From Streptomyces sp. CB09001 (GTDB taxonomy: Bacteria; Actinomycetota; Actinomycetes; Streptomycetales; Streptomycetaceae): a stretch of 64,000 nt of DNA. Shown one piece after another: positions 9,693 to 17,464 of the stretch; the stretch's first letter is position 1; the number at the start of each line of letters is the position of its first letter. A program made the position numbers and the translations under genes. Below the pieces are notes generated by a model that had not been told where the DNA came from, ran no database searches, and worked only from the letters and a program-made list of their open reading frames with translations. The stretch lies in contig NZ_CP026730.1 of assembly GCF_003369795.1 (NCBI RefSeq), positions 4,579,001 to 4,643,000 of the forward strand, written 5' to 3'.

Positions 9693-11027
9693 TCAGCGTT
9701 TGACCGACCGTCGAATACTGCGCGCCCGGCGCACGACCCTGCGTGCCGTGGCGTTGCGCGGCAGGAATGCCAGCCGCTCCGGAATTCCGCCGGGCAGCCC
9801 CAACGACGTGAGCCGCCGCTTCTTGAAGTACCGCCGGGTGCGGGCGTCGAGACTGCTCCGCAGGTACTCCTCGGCGGCCGGCCGCAGCTCCGGCAGGATC
9901 TTGGACTGCATCGCGAAACCGACCGCCCGCACCAGCGCCGCCAGGGCCTCGGTGTCCAGGCCCGGACGCCCCTCGGCGACGGCCTCGGCGTCGTCCGGTC
10001 CGGGCAGCAGCGCGTCGACGATGGTGACCGGGACGCGGTTGCTGTTCTCGTACGGCGTCAGCCGGTCCAGCAGGGTGTCGGTGCCGACCCGGGCCACCGG
10101 CAGGCGGTACAGGGCGGACGCGGTGAGCAGGGCCGTGGAGAAGCAGCCGACGACGAGCGCCGGGCGCATCCGCTGGTACAGCACCTCCGCCAGGACCGGC
10201 GTGTCCAGCACGGTGAGTTCGACACCGAGCCGCTCCGCCTCCTGCTCCAGGGAGCGGATGAAGCGCGCCGGGGCCGTGGGATGCGGCTTGAACACCACAC
10301 GGGTGTGGCCGAGCCCGACGGCGCCCGTCAGCATCCGCACGTGCAGGGACTCCTCCTCCTCGGCGGAGAGGATGCCCAGCGCCGACAGGTACTGACCGAG
10401 CAGCAGCGCCGGTTCCTCGACGTCCGGCAGCCCGGCCCCGGTGCCCGCCAGCTCGGCCAGCACCTTGGTGAACGCCTGCGTCGGCACGATCTCCGGCGCG
10501 ACACCGAACTCGGTGAGCAGCAGCGGCGTCAGGCCCGGCACCAGGTCGAGGTGGAGCAGCCGCTCCACGCGCGAGCCGACCAGCGCGTCGAGCTTGTTGC
10601 GGGTGGGCCCGTAGCTCATCAGACCGTCCGCGTAGACGGTCAGCGGCGCGTCGGTGAAGATCTGCGCCACGCCCAGCGCCGGGTGCACCTGGATCGACTC
10701 CACGACGAGCTCCACGTCGTCGTCGCCGAGCCCCCAGGCCAGCCGCAGATACCGCTCCCACATCGGTGCGTCGTCCACCCGCGGCGACCAGCCGCCCGGA
10801 TGGAAGGGGAAGATCGTCTCGTTCCACGACACCACGTCGTCGAACCGCGACCGCAACTGCTCGAATCCGGGCATCTCGTCCACGGCGGGCGTCGTCTCGG
10901 GCGTCGTCGCGTTGTTGGAGACCAGCAGGATCCGCCGGTCGGACGCGTCGAAGCAGCCCGCGTCCAGGGCCGCGGCGAGCGTGGCCGTGCCGTACAGCGT
11001 CGACGCCAGGAAGATCTGCGTGCTCAC
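9693..11027 (-). CDS. Polysialyltransferase-family glycosyltransferase (alpha-2,8-polyST-like)
   Basis: A 444-aa cytosolic GT-B enzyme resembling alpha-2,8-polysialyltransferases (PF07388 type). It begins TQIFLASTLYGTATLAAAL and contains LTVYADGLMSYGPTRNKL, HTRVVFKPHPTAPARF with the HP motif, and LVVGCFSTALLTA with the SS/ST-like motif that binds CMP-sugars. The basic C-terminus (RRVVRRARSIRRSVKR) suits membrane-surface attachment. Start GTG 11027 overlaps the stop of the upstream GT2 gene by 4 bp (GTGA), so translation is coupled. With a CMP-sugar synthetase and a NeuB homologue nearby, the donor is probably a CMP-nonulosonic acid; in S. coelicolor this region is tied to Kdn-containing teichulosonic acid. 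Confidence 0.85.
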   Translation of the reverse strand: MSTQIFLASTLYGTATLAAALDAGCFDASDRRILLVSNNATTPETTPAVDEMPGFEQLRSRFDDVVSWNETIFPFHPGGWSPRVDDAPMWERYLRLAWGLGDDDVELVVESIQVHPALGVAQIFTDAPLTVYADGLMSYGPTRNKLDALVGSRVERLLHLDLVPGLTPLLLTEFGVAPEIVPTQAFTKVLAELAGTGAGLPDVEEPALLLGQYLSALGILSAEEEESLHVRMLTGAVGLGHTRVVFKPHPTAPARFIRSLEQEAERLGVELTVLDTPVLAEVLYQRMRPALVVGCFSTALLTASALYRLPVARVGTDTLLDRLTPYENSNRVPVTIVDALLPGPDDAEAVAEGRPGLDTEALAALVRAVGFAMQSKILPELRPAAEEYLRSSLDARTRRYFKKRRLTSLGLPGGIPERLAFLPRNATARRVVRRARSIRRSVKR

Positions 11028-12004
11028 GCGGCCACCCCCGCGCCCGCGACCGCACGCCGGCGCAGCCGCCGCAGCCGAGTGGCGCGCTCGGCGTCCATCG
11101 AGCCGAGCACCTGGTCGAGCGCGTCCTGCGGCATCCGCCGCAGTGCGGCGGAGCTCATCGTCTTCAGTTTCCGGGCCACGGCAGGCTCGAACCTTTCGAT
11201 GGAACCGAGATGGTGGGAAATGATCGCGCAGTACGTGCGCACGGCCTTCGGGAGCAGATCGGCGGCGTCGGGGTCGGCGGCCGCCCCCGCGACGACCTCG
11301 TCGAAGGCGCGGAGGAAGTCCAGCTGGCGGACGTCCCCGATCTGGGTGAGCGAGGACGCCACACCGCGCCGGTAGAAGACCCCGAGCAGTCCGGTCACCG
11401 CGAAGGACTCCGCCTCCCGGTGCAGCTTCCAGATCCACGGCCGGTCCTCGGCCGTACGCAGCCCGTCGGTGAAGTGCAGCAGGCCCCGCTCGACCAGCCG
11501 GCGGTGGTAGATCCCGGCCCAGGCGTAGGCGTAGTCGACGGACGTGGACCGGTGGGCGGGCAGGATCGCGTCCCGCGGCCGCAGGACCACGCCCCTGCGG
11601 CCGTGCGGCACCCGGTACACGGTGCGGGCCCGCGCCGTGCACTGGACGTGGTCCGTGCGCACGAAGTCGCAGCCCAGCTTCTCGATCGTGGCGACCAGCC
11701 GGTCGTAGTGGCCGGGCGCCAGCCAGTCGTCGCCGTCGAGGAAGGTGACGTACTCGCCGCGCGCCCGGCCGATGCCGGTGTTGCGGGCGGTCGCCAGGCC
11801 GCCGTTCCGCTCGTGTCGGACCAGGACCGCGCCGGGCAGCTCGTGCTCCGCGCGCGCGAGGAGGTCCGCGGTCCCGTCGGTCGAGCAGTCGTCGACGAGA
11901 ATGAATTCGAAGTCGTCCCGCGCGTTCGCGCGCAGACTCCGCAGGGTGTCGGGTGCGTATTGCCGCACGTTGTAGAACGGCACGATGACGGAGAGAGTTG
12001 GCAC
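11024..12004 (-). CDS. Glycosyltransferase family 2
   Basis: A 326-aa GT-A enzyme. The core is at the N-terminus: TLSVIVPFYNVRQYAPDTL, FILVDDCSTDGTADLL, NGGLATARNTGIGRARGEYVTFLDGDDWL. The DGDD near residue 88 is the metal/nucleotide-sugar DXD site. The C-terminal ~150 residues are helical. GTG 12004 is chosen because homologues begin at this strand; a longer frame to 12127 would add 41 unrelated residues. TAACGT (12012-12017) lies 7 nt upstream and could be the -10 box of a leaderless transcript. First gene of the leftward glycan operon, divergent from the gene at 12203. Confidence 0.85.
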   Translation of the reverse strand: MPTLSVIVPFYNVRQYAPDTLRSLRANARDDFEFILVDDCSTDGTADLLARAEHELPGAVLVRHERNGGLATARNTGIGRARGEYVTFLDGDDWLAPGHYDRLVATIEKLGCDFVRTDHVQCTARARTVYRVPHGRRGVVLRPRDAILPAHRSTSVDYAYAWAGIYHRRLVERGLLHFTDGLRTAEDRPWIWKLHREAESFAVTGLLGVFYRRGVASSLTQIGDVRQLDFLRAFDEVVAGAAADPDAADLLPKAVRTYCAIISHHLGSIERFEPAVARKLKTMSSAALRRMPQDALDQVLGSMDAERATRLRRLRRRAVAGAGVAA

Positions 12005-12011
12005 GTGGGGA

Positions 12012-12017
12012 ACGTTA
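12012..12017 (-). promoter_or_regulatory. Possible -10 box of the leftward glycan operon
   Basis: TAACGT on the minus strand, followed by exactly 7 nt and then the GTG of the GT2 gene. The spacing is that of leaderless Streptomyces transcripts. No convincing -35 is visible. Confidence 0.45.
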
Positions 12018-12153
12018 GGCGGGGCTCCGGCATGCGGCTTTACCCGTGGCTTGATACGAGGTGAACGAGGCGTGGCGAAGCGGTGAAGCGGATACTTTTC
12101 CGCGGCCCGGACAGGCCGGTTCCCCATTCGGCGATGTGCTGTTCACCCTTTGT

Positions 12154-12195
12154 TGGATTCCGGTTGGGCGGTTCCTAGAAATGGCTTCCTAGCGT
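12154..12195 (+). promoter_or_regulatory. Candidate promoter(s) of the rightward nonulosonate operon
   Basis: TAGCGT at 12190-12195 stands exactly 7 nt before the GTG at 12203, the leaderless arrangement; TTGGGC (12165-12170) is a loose -35. A second possible pair is TTGGAT (12154-12159), 17 bp, then TAGAAA (12177-12182). Which is used cannot be decided from sequence alone. Confidence 0.45.
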
Positions 12196-12202
12196 CTACG
12201 GC

Positions 12203-13543
12203 GTGCCAGCAAGTGCAACGAAGGCCCTGCGAGTCGCCGTCCTGGCGGACTCCGACACCCGGTGGAAATGGGGCGCGCTCACCGCGACCCGCCTCCGCCC
12301 CGGGGACACGGAGATCCACCTCGACGGCTACCTCCTGCGCGGCCGAGCCACCCCCACCGCCCGCCAGCTGCGCGAGGTCGGCGTCAGCGCGGACACGCTC
12401 CGCGAGGTGACCGCCGTCGAGTTCCTGAGCGCCATGGACGGGGCGCGCGGCGAGGACTCCTACGACGTCCTCGTCCTCGCCCTGGTCGGCGGCGGCGTCC
12501 AGGCGATGCTGCACGGGCTCGGCCGGGTCTGGCAGGACCGTGCCGAACGGCCCGTGGTCGTCACCGGCTACGTCGGCGTCGTCTACGAGAAGCTCGCCGA
12601 CGGCCTGCTGCTGCGCCACGGCGCCGACCTCGTGCTCGCCAACTCCCGCCAGGACGCGGAGCGTTTCCGCACCGTGTACGAGGGGGTCGGCGCCGACGCC
12701 GCCGCGGTGACCGAGGTCGCCCTGCCCTTCCTGGGCGGGGCCGCCTACGCCGGTGAGCCGGGCGACGCGGGCGACCGCCCCTACACCGTGGTCTTCGCCG
12801 CGCAGCCCTCCGTGCCGGACAGCCGCAGGGACCGTACGTACCTCCTCGAACGGCTGATCAGGCACGCCCGGCTGCACCCCGAGCGGGAGGTGCTGCTCAA
12901 GCTGCGCTCCAGGCCCGGCGAGCACACCACGCACATCGAGGAGCTGCCCTACCAGAAGCTGGTGCAGCGGGCCGACCCGCCGGTCAACTTCCGCCTGGTG
13001 TACGGCCACATGGGCGAGGTCCTGGACCGCACCGACCTCCTGGTCACCATCAGCTCCACGGCGGCCCTGGAGTCCCTGCACCGCCGCATCCCCACCGTCG
13101 TCCTCAGCGACCTCGGGGTGCGCGAGGCGCTCGGCAACCACCACTTCGTGGGCTCCGGCTGCCTCGCCTCCTGGGACCAGCTCGACGCCGGCCACCGTCC
13201 CGCCCCCGACCCCGGCTGGGTCGCCCGGCAGGGCGTGGCGGCGGACGGCGGCTACGAGACCGCCTTCGACCAGGCCCGCTCCCGCATCGCCGCCCTGCTG
13301 GTCCGGCCCGGCGGCCTGCCGCCGCTCGCCCCCTACTACACCCTCACCACCGCCCCCGGGTACCTCCCCGGCATCCTCGCCCGCCACCACCTCGCCCCCG
13401 ACGGCACGCCGCTGCCCGGCGCGCCCGCCGCCGACCGCGCGCCCGGCCCGGTCCGCCAGGTCGTCCGCCGCGCGGCCCGCGGCGCCTACCGGCACGGCGT
13501 CCAGCGAGTCGCCCCGGTGATCCGCCGGATGGGGGAGCTGTGA
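12203..13543 (+). CDS. Putative glycosyltransferase of the Streptomyces DUF6716 type, surface-glycan cluster
   Basis: A 446-aa GT-B-like protein. An N-terminal RVAVLADSDTRWKWGALTA strand begins the first Rossmann half. Later come VVVTGYVGVVYEKLADGLLLRHGADLVLANS, HPEREVLLKLRSRPGEHTTHIEELPY and LLVTISSTAALESLHRRIPTVVLSDLGV. The last, with an IS-ST motif, resembles the nucleotide-sugar site of polysialyl/sialyl-type transferases. I recall Streptomyces proteins like this being named DUF6716 putative glycosyltransferases. No Shine-Dalgarno; probably leaderless. Its stop overlaps a possible GTG at 13540 of the next frame, and it heads the rightward set with the CMP-sugar synthetase and NeuB homologue. 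Confidence 0.75.
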   Translation: MPASATKALRVAVLADSDTRWKWGALTATRLRPGDTEIHLDGYLLRGRATPTARQLREVGVSADTLREVTAVEFLSAMDGARGEDSYDVLVLALVGGGVQAMLHGLGRVWQDRAERPVVVTGYVGVVYEKLADGLLLRHGADLVLANSRQDAERFRTVYEGVGADAAAVTEVALPFLGGAAYAGEPGDAGDRPYTVVFAAQPSVPDSRRDRTYLLERLIRHARLHPEREVLLKLRSRPGEHTTHIEELPYQKLVQRADPPVNFRLVYGHMGEVLDRTDLLVTISSTAALESLHRRIPTVVLSDLGVREALGNHHFVGSGCLASWDQLDAGHRPAPDPGWVARQGVAADGGYETAFDQARSRIAALLVRPGGLPPLAPYYTLTTAPGYLPGILARHHLAPDGTPLPGAPAADRAPGPVRQVVRRAARGAYRHGVQRVAPVIRRMGEL

Positions 13544-13554
13544 CGACCCCGATC

Positions 13555-13770
13555 CCCGGACCGGCCCCGGCACCCGCGTCGGTCCCGATTCCTGGACTGG
13601 CCTCGGCGGCCGCGTCGGTCCCGGTCCCCGGTCTGGCCTCGGTGCCCGCGTCGATGCCGAGCCCCGGTCCGGCCTCGGCGCCCGTGCCGGTCCTGGTTCC
13701 CGGTCCGGCCTCGGGCTCCGGGTCCGTCCCGGCGCCCGGGGCTGCTCCGGCGGGCGGGCCGGCCCCGGTC
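13555..13770 (+). repeat. 36-bp degenerate tandem repeat encoding a Pro/Ala-rich 12-residue unit
   Basis: About six units of 36 bp between the stop of the upstream gene and the ATG at 13876. Read in the frame of the following gene, each unit starts PG(P/L)A and ends with V/M-P-x. The frame is open from GTG 13540 through to 13876, so the repeat may encode an N-terminal linker, or may simply be untranslated spacer. Confidence 0.75.
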
Positions 13771-13875
13771 CTCGGCGGCGCCGCAGTCCCCGGGCCCGTC
13801 CCGACACCCGAGACCCCTGCGGTCCCGTCCGCGGCGTCCGCGGTCCCCGCGACACCTGTGCAAGGAGCAGTTGCC

Positions 13876-15174
13876 ATGTCCAACAGTCAAGCGAGTCCGG
13901 GCGCTTCGGTGCGCCGGGTGCTCGCCGTGATTCCCGCCCGCGGGGGCTCCAAGGGAGTTCCCGCGAAGAACCTCGCCCCCGTCGGCGGCGTCCCGCTGGT
14001 GGTCCGCGCGGTGCGCGAGTGCCGGGCCGCCCGCCTCGTGACCGACGTCGTCGTCTCCACCGACGACCAGGCCATCGCCGCGGCGGCCCGCGAGGCCGGC
14101 GCCGAGGTCGTGCTGCGGCCCGCGGCCATCGCCGGGGACACGGCCACCTCGGAGGCCGCCGTGCTGCACGCCATGGACGCCCACGAGGCCCTGCACGGCG
14201 CCGCCGTCGACGCGGTCCTCCTCGTCCAGTGCACCAGCCCCTTCCTGGTCCGCGAGGACGTCGACGGGGTGGCCGGCGCGGTCGTCGAGGACGGCGCGGA
14301 CACGGCCGTCACCGTCGCCCCCTTCCACGGCTTCGTCTGGCGGGACGGCGCCGACGAGACGGGCGGGGCCGACGGCGGCCACGGCGTCAACCACGACAAG
14401 GCGTACCGCCCCCGCCGCCAGGACCGCCCCCAGGACCTGCTGGAGACCGGCGCCGCCTACGCCATGGCCGCCCCCGGCTTCCGCAAGCACCAGCACCGCT
14501 TCTTCGGCCGCACCGAACTGGTCCGCACCGACCCGGCCCGCGTCCTGGAGATCGACGACCCGCACGACCTCGCCCGCGCCCGAGCCCTGGCCCCGCACTT
14601 CGACACGGCCCGGCCCGGCGCCCTCGCGGTCGGTCCTCCCACCCGCCTCCCCGCCGCGGCCGACATCGACGCCGTGGTCCTCGACTTCGACGGCACCCAG
14701 ACCGACGACCGGGTGCTGATCGACTCCGACGGACGGGAGTTCGTCTCCGTGCACCGCGGCGACGGACTCGGCATCGCCGCCCTGCGCCGCAGCGGCCTGA
14801 CGATGCTGATCCTGTCCACGGAGGTGAACCCGGTCGTCGCCGCCCGCGCACGCAAGCTCAAGCTCCCCGTGCTGCACGGCATCGACCGCAAGGACCTCGC
14901 CCTCAAGCAGTGGTGCGAGGAACAGGGCATCGCGCCCGAACGCGTGCTCTACGTCGGCAACGACGTCAACGACCTCCCGTGCTTCGCCCTCGTCGGCTGG
15001 CCCGTGGCGGTCGCGAGCGCCCACGACGCCGTACGCGGCGCGGCCCGCGCGGTCACCACCGTCCCCGGCGGCGAAGGCGCCGTACGGGAGATCGCGACCT
15101 GGTTGCTCGGCCCGTCCCTGGACGTCCTCGACCCCGCTCTCGAAACCACCCCCACGCTCACCCAGTCCAAGTAA
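13876..15174 (+). CDS. Bifunctional CMP-nonulosonate cytidylyltransferase / KdsC-like HAD phosphatase
   Basis: A 432-aa protein from the ATG with AAGGAG 8 nt upstream. Residues ~12-235 are a CMP-N-acylneuraminate synthetase domain with the nucleotide loop VIPARGGSKGVPAKNL, VVVSTDDQAIAAAA, LLVQCTSPFL and the substrate block LLETGAAYAMAAPGF. Residues ~255-420 are a HAD phosphatase of the KdsC/8-phosphatase class: DFDGTQTDDRV carries the nucleophile Asp, then LILSTEVNPVVAARA and GNDVNDLPCF. Fusing an NulO-9-phosphatase with the CMP-activating enzyme would give two successive steps: nonulosonate-9-P to free sugar, then to CMP-sugar. GTG 13540 is an in-frame alternative start, coupled to the previous stop and adding 112 Pro/Ala-rich residues. 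Confidence 0.85.
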   Translation: MSNSQASPGASVRRVLAVIPARGGSKGVPAKNLAPVGGVPLVVRAVRECRAARLVTDVVVSTDDQAIAAAAREAGAEVVLRPAAIAGDTATSEAAVLHAMDAHEALHGAAVDAVLLVQCTSPFLVREDVDGVAGAVVEDGADTAVTVAPFHGFVWRDGADETGGADGGHGVNHDKAYRPRRQDRPQDLLETGAAYAMAAPGFRKHQHRFFGRTELVRTDPARVLEIDDPHDLARARALAPHFDTARPGALAVGPPTRLPAAADIDAVVLDFDGTQTDDRVLIDSDGREFVSVHRGDGLGIAALRRSGLTMLILSTEVNPVVAARARKLKLPVLHGIDRKDLALKQWCEEQGIAPERVLYVGNDVNDLPCFALVGWPVAVASAHDAVRGAARAVTTVPGGEGAVREIATWLLGPSLDVLDPALETTPTLTQSK

Positions 15175-15187
15175 GGAACCCCCTGCC

Positions 15188-16126
15188 ATGAGCACCAACT
15201 CCCGCATCCGCACCTTCGGCACCCGCGAGGCCGGCCCCGGCCGCCCCGTCTACGTCACCGGCGAGATCGGCATCAACCACAACGGCGAGCTCGACAACGC
15301 GTTCAAGCTGATCGACGCCGCCGCCGAGGCCGGCTGCGACGCCGTCAAGTTCCAGAAGCGCACCCCGGAGATCTGCACCCCGCGCGACCAGTGGGACATC
15401 GAGCGCGACACCCCCTGGGGCCGGATGACGTACATCGACTACCGCCACCGCGTGGAGTTCGGCGAGGACGAGTACCGGCAGATCGACGACTACTGCAAGT
15501 CCAAGAACATCGACTGGTTCGCCTCCCCGTGGGACACCGAGGCCGTCGCCTTCCTGGAGAAGTTCGACGTCCCCGCCCACAAGGTCGCCTCCGCCTCCCT
15601 GACCGACGACGAGCTGCTGCGCGCCCTGCGCGCCACGGGCAAGACGGTCATCCTCTCCACCGGCATGTCCACCCCGAAGCAGATCCGCCACGCGGTCGAG
15701 GTCCTCGGCAGCGACAACATCCTCATGTGCCACGCCACCTCCACCTACCCGGCGCAGGCCGAGGAGCTGAACCTCCGCGTCATCAACACCCTCCAGCAGG
15801 AGTTCCCGAACGTCCCGATCGGCTACTCCGGCCACGAGACCGGCCTCCAGACCACGCTGGCCGCCGTCGCCCTCGGCGCCACCTTCGTCGAGCGCCACAT
15901 CACCCTCGACCGCGCCATGTGGGGCTCCGACCAGGCCGCCTCCGTCGAGCCGCAGGGCCTGACCCGCCTGGTGCGCGACATCCGCACCATCGAGGCCTCC
16001 CTCGGCGACGGCGTCAAGAAGGTCTACGACTCCGAGCTCGGCCCGATGAAGAAGCTGCGCCGCGTCACCGGCGTCGTCGCCGAGGCGGAGATCGCCGCCG
16101 CCGCGGGCGAGCCCGTCACCGTCTGA
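15188..16126 (+). CDS. neuB: NeuB-family nonulosonic acid synthase, short form without SAF domain
   Basis: A 312-aa TIM-barrel synthase that condenses phosphoenolpyruvate with a hexose or hexose phosphate. Family signatures are GEIGINHNGELDNAFKLIDAAAEAGCDAVKFQKR, FASPWDTEAVAFLEKF, KVASASLTDDELLRAL, ILSTGMST, LMCHATSTYPA, IGYSGHE and VERHITLDRAMWGSDQAASVEP. Typical NeuB enzymes are ~335-350 aa with a C-terminal SAF/antifreeze domain closing the active site; here the chain ends about 40 residues after the barrel, so that domain is missing. AAGGA lies upstream, 13 nt after the cytidylyltransferase stop. Product is probably Kdn or Kdn-9-phosphate given the teichulosonic acid context; no N-acetylmannosamine-supplying enzyme is nearby. 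Confidence 0.88.
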   Translation: MSTNSRIRTFGTREAGPGRPVYVTGEIGINHNGELDNAFKLIDAAAEAGCDAVKFQKRTPEICTPRDQWDIERDTPWGRMTYIDYRHRVEFGEDEYRQIDDYCKSKNIDWFASPWDTEAVAFLEKFDVPAHKVASASLTDDELLRALRATGKTVILSTGMSTPKQIRHAVEVLGSDNILMCHATSTYPAQAEELNLRVINTLQQEFPNVPIGYSGHETGLQTTLAAVALGATFVERHITLDRAMWGSDQAASVEPQGLTRLVRDIRTIEASLGDGVKKVYDSELGPMKKLRRVTGVVAEAEIAAAAGEPVTV

Positions 16127-16169
16127 TCCCCGGCCACCGAGTCACTCACCACGGGACGGTCCCCCACCG

Positions 16170-17237
16170 ATGAGCCCCCGCGCCGGGAACGCCGGCCCCC
16201 GCACTCTCGCCTTCGTCGAGAGCCCGGTACAACTGCTGAACGTGCTGGAGTGGGCGCACAGCCGCGCACCCGGCGCGGAGCTCACCCTCGTGGTCCTCTC
16301 ACCCGTCGACCCGATGACCCGCGGCCAGCTGCGCCGCATGGCGGAACTGGCCCGCAAGGAGGGCCACGAGATCCGCTGGGAGGAGGCGCGCGGCGGCGCC
16401 ACGGCCCCCTTCCGCACGGTCGGCGGCCTGACCACCGCGCTGCGCCAGGCGGACCGGATCGTCATGGGCGACCCCTTCTCCCGCTACGTGCAACTGCTCC
16501 TCACCATCACCCGCGCCCACGACCTCGTCGTCGTCGACGACGGGACGGCCACGATGGAGTTCGTCACCCAGCTGGCCCACGGCGAACGCCTGGTGCGCTG
16601 GCACCGCAAGGGCAGCCGTCCCGGCGCGCGCGACCTGCTCTTCGCCCCGGTCTCCCGGTCCGCCCGCCACCGCCTCACCCCGACCCCCGACCGGCAGGTC
16701 TCCGTCTTCTCCTCCATGCCCATCGAGGACGTCCCCGACGGCGTCACCGTCACCGCGAACGACTTCGCCTGGACCAGGTCCCGCTTCGGCCCGCCCCGCA
16801 TCACCAAGGGCGCCGACATGGTCGGCACCTCCCTGGTGGAGACCGGCGTCGTCGACGCCGACCGCTACGTGGACGCCGTACGCGCCCTGGCGAAGAGCCA
16901 CGGGGCGGCCCGCTACTTCGCCCACCGCCGCGAGAGCGCCGTGAAACTGCACCGGCTGGCCGTGGAGACGGGCCTGCAGATCGTCCGGCCCGACCTCCCG
17001 CTGGAGCTGATCGCCCGCCGCGGCCCGATCGGCCGCACCATCCTCAGCTTCCCCTCCACCGTCGTCCACACCCTCCCGCTGGCCCTGGCCGGCACCGACG
17101 TCCGCGTCACCGTCTGCGACATCGACCCCGCCTGGCTCACCGAGACGGCCTCACCGCGGGCCCGCGGATTCCTGAGCGGCGTCACCGGCTCGGCACGGGA
17201 CGTGCACCGGCTGTCGACGGTGGCGGGCACGGCGTAG
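16170..17237 (+). CDS. Putative GT52-like sialyltransferase-type protein
   Basis: A 355-aa soluble protein I cannot assign firmly. It opens with TLAFVESPVQLLNVLEWAHS, resembling the start of GT52 (Lst/Lsg-type) sialyltransferases. It has LVVVDDGTATMEFV in the middle, ARYFAHRRESAVKL near residue 250 (a basic HRRE block like the HP-type motif) and RTILSFPSTVVHTLPLAL near 290 (an S/ST motif used for CMP binding). Last gene of the rightward nonulosonate operon, 43 nt after neuB, so a transfer step using CMP-nonulosonate is plausible. It could equally be a surface-sugar regulator with a dead GT fold. Confidence 0.6.
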   Translation: MSPRAGNAGPRTLAFVESPVQLLNVLEWAHSRAPGAELTLVVLSPVDPMTRGQLRRMAELARKEGHEIRWEEARGGATAPFRTVGGLTTALRQADRIVMGDPFSRYVQLLLTITRAHDLVVVDDGTATMEFVTQLAHGERLVRWHRKGSRPGARDLLFAPVSRSARHRLTPTPDRQVSVFSSMPIEDVPDGVTVTANDFAWTRSRFGPPRITKGADMVGTSLVETGVVDADRYVDAVRALAKSHGAARYFAHRRESAVKLHRLAVETGLQIVRPDLPLELIARRGPIGRTILSFPSTVVHTLPLALAGTDVRVTVCDIDPAWLTETASPRARGFLSGVTGSARDVHRLSTVAGTA

Positions 17238-17451
17238 GGCGCGTGGAGCGGGCCACGCGTGGTAACCGTGAGAAAGAGGACGGGTGCCGTGGAGCGGTCG
17301 GACCACTCCCGGCGATCTCATGATCGGCTCGGTCGGAAAGGCGGCCCAGTTTACCCAAGCGAGACGATGGCTATGCGTAGGGCGGCCGAGTTTTCTCCCC
17401 CTAACGGGCTGAATTTTATTGATCGTGGGTCCATCGATCGCCCGGGAGCCC

Positions 17452-17457
17452 TACGCT
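17452..17457 (+). promoter_or_regulatory. Probable -10 box, leaderless promoter of the M20 gene
   Basis: TACGCT followed by exactly 7 nt and the GTG at 17465. No clear -35. The 227-bp gap upstream (17238-17464) holds no other gene or recognised element. Confidence 0.5.
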
Positions 17458-17464
17458 GCAAAGG

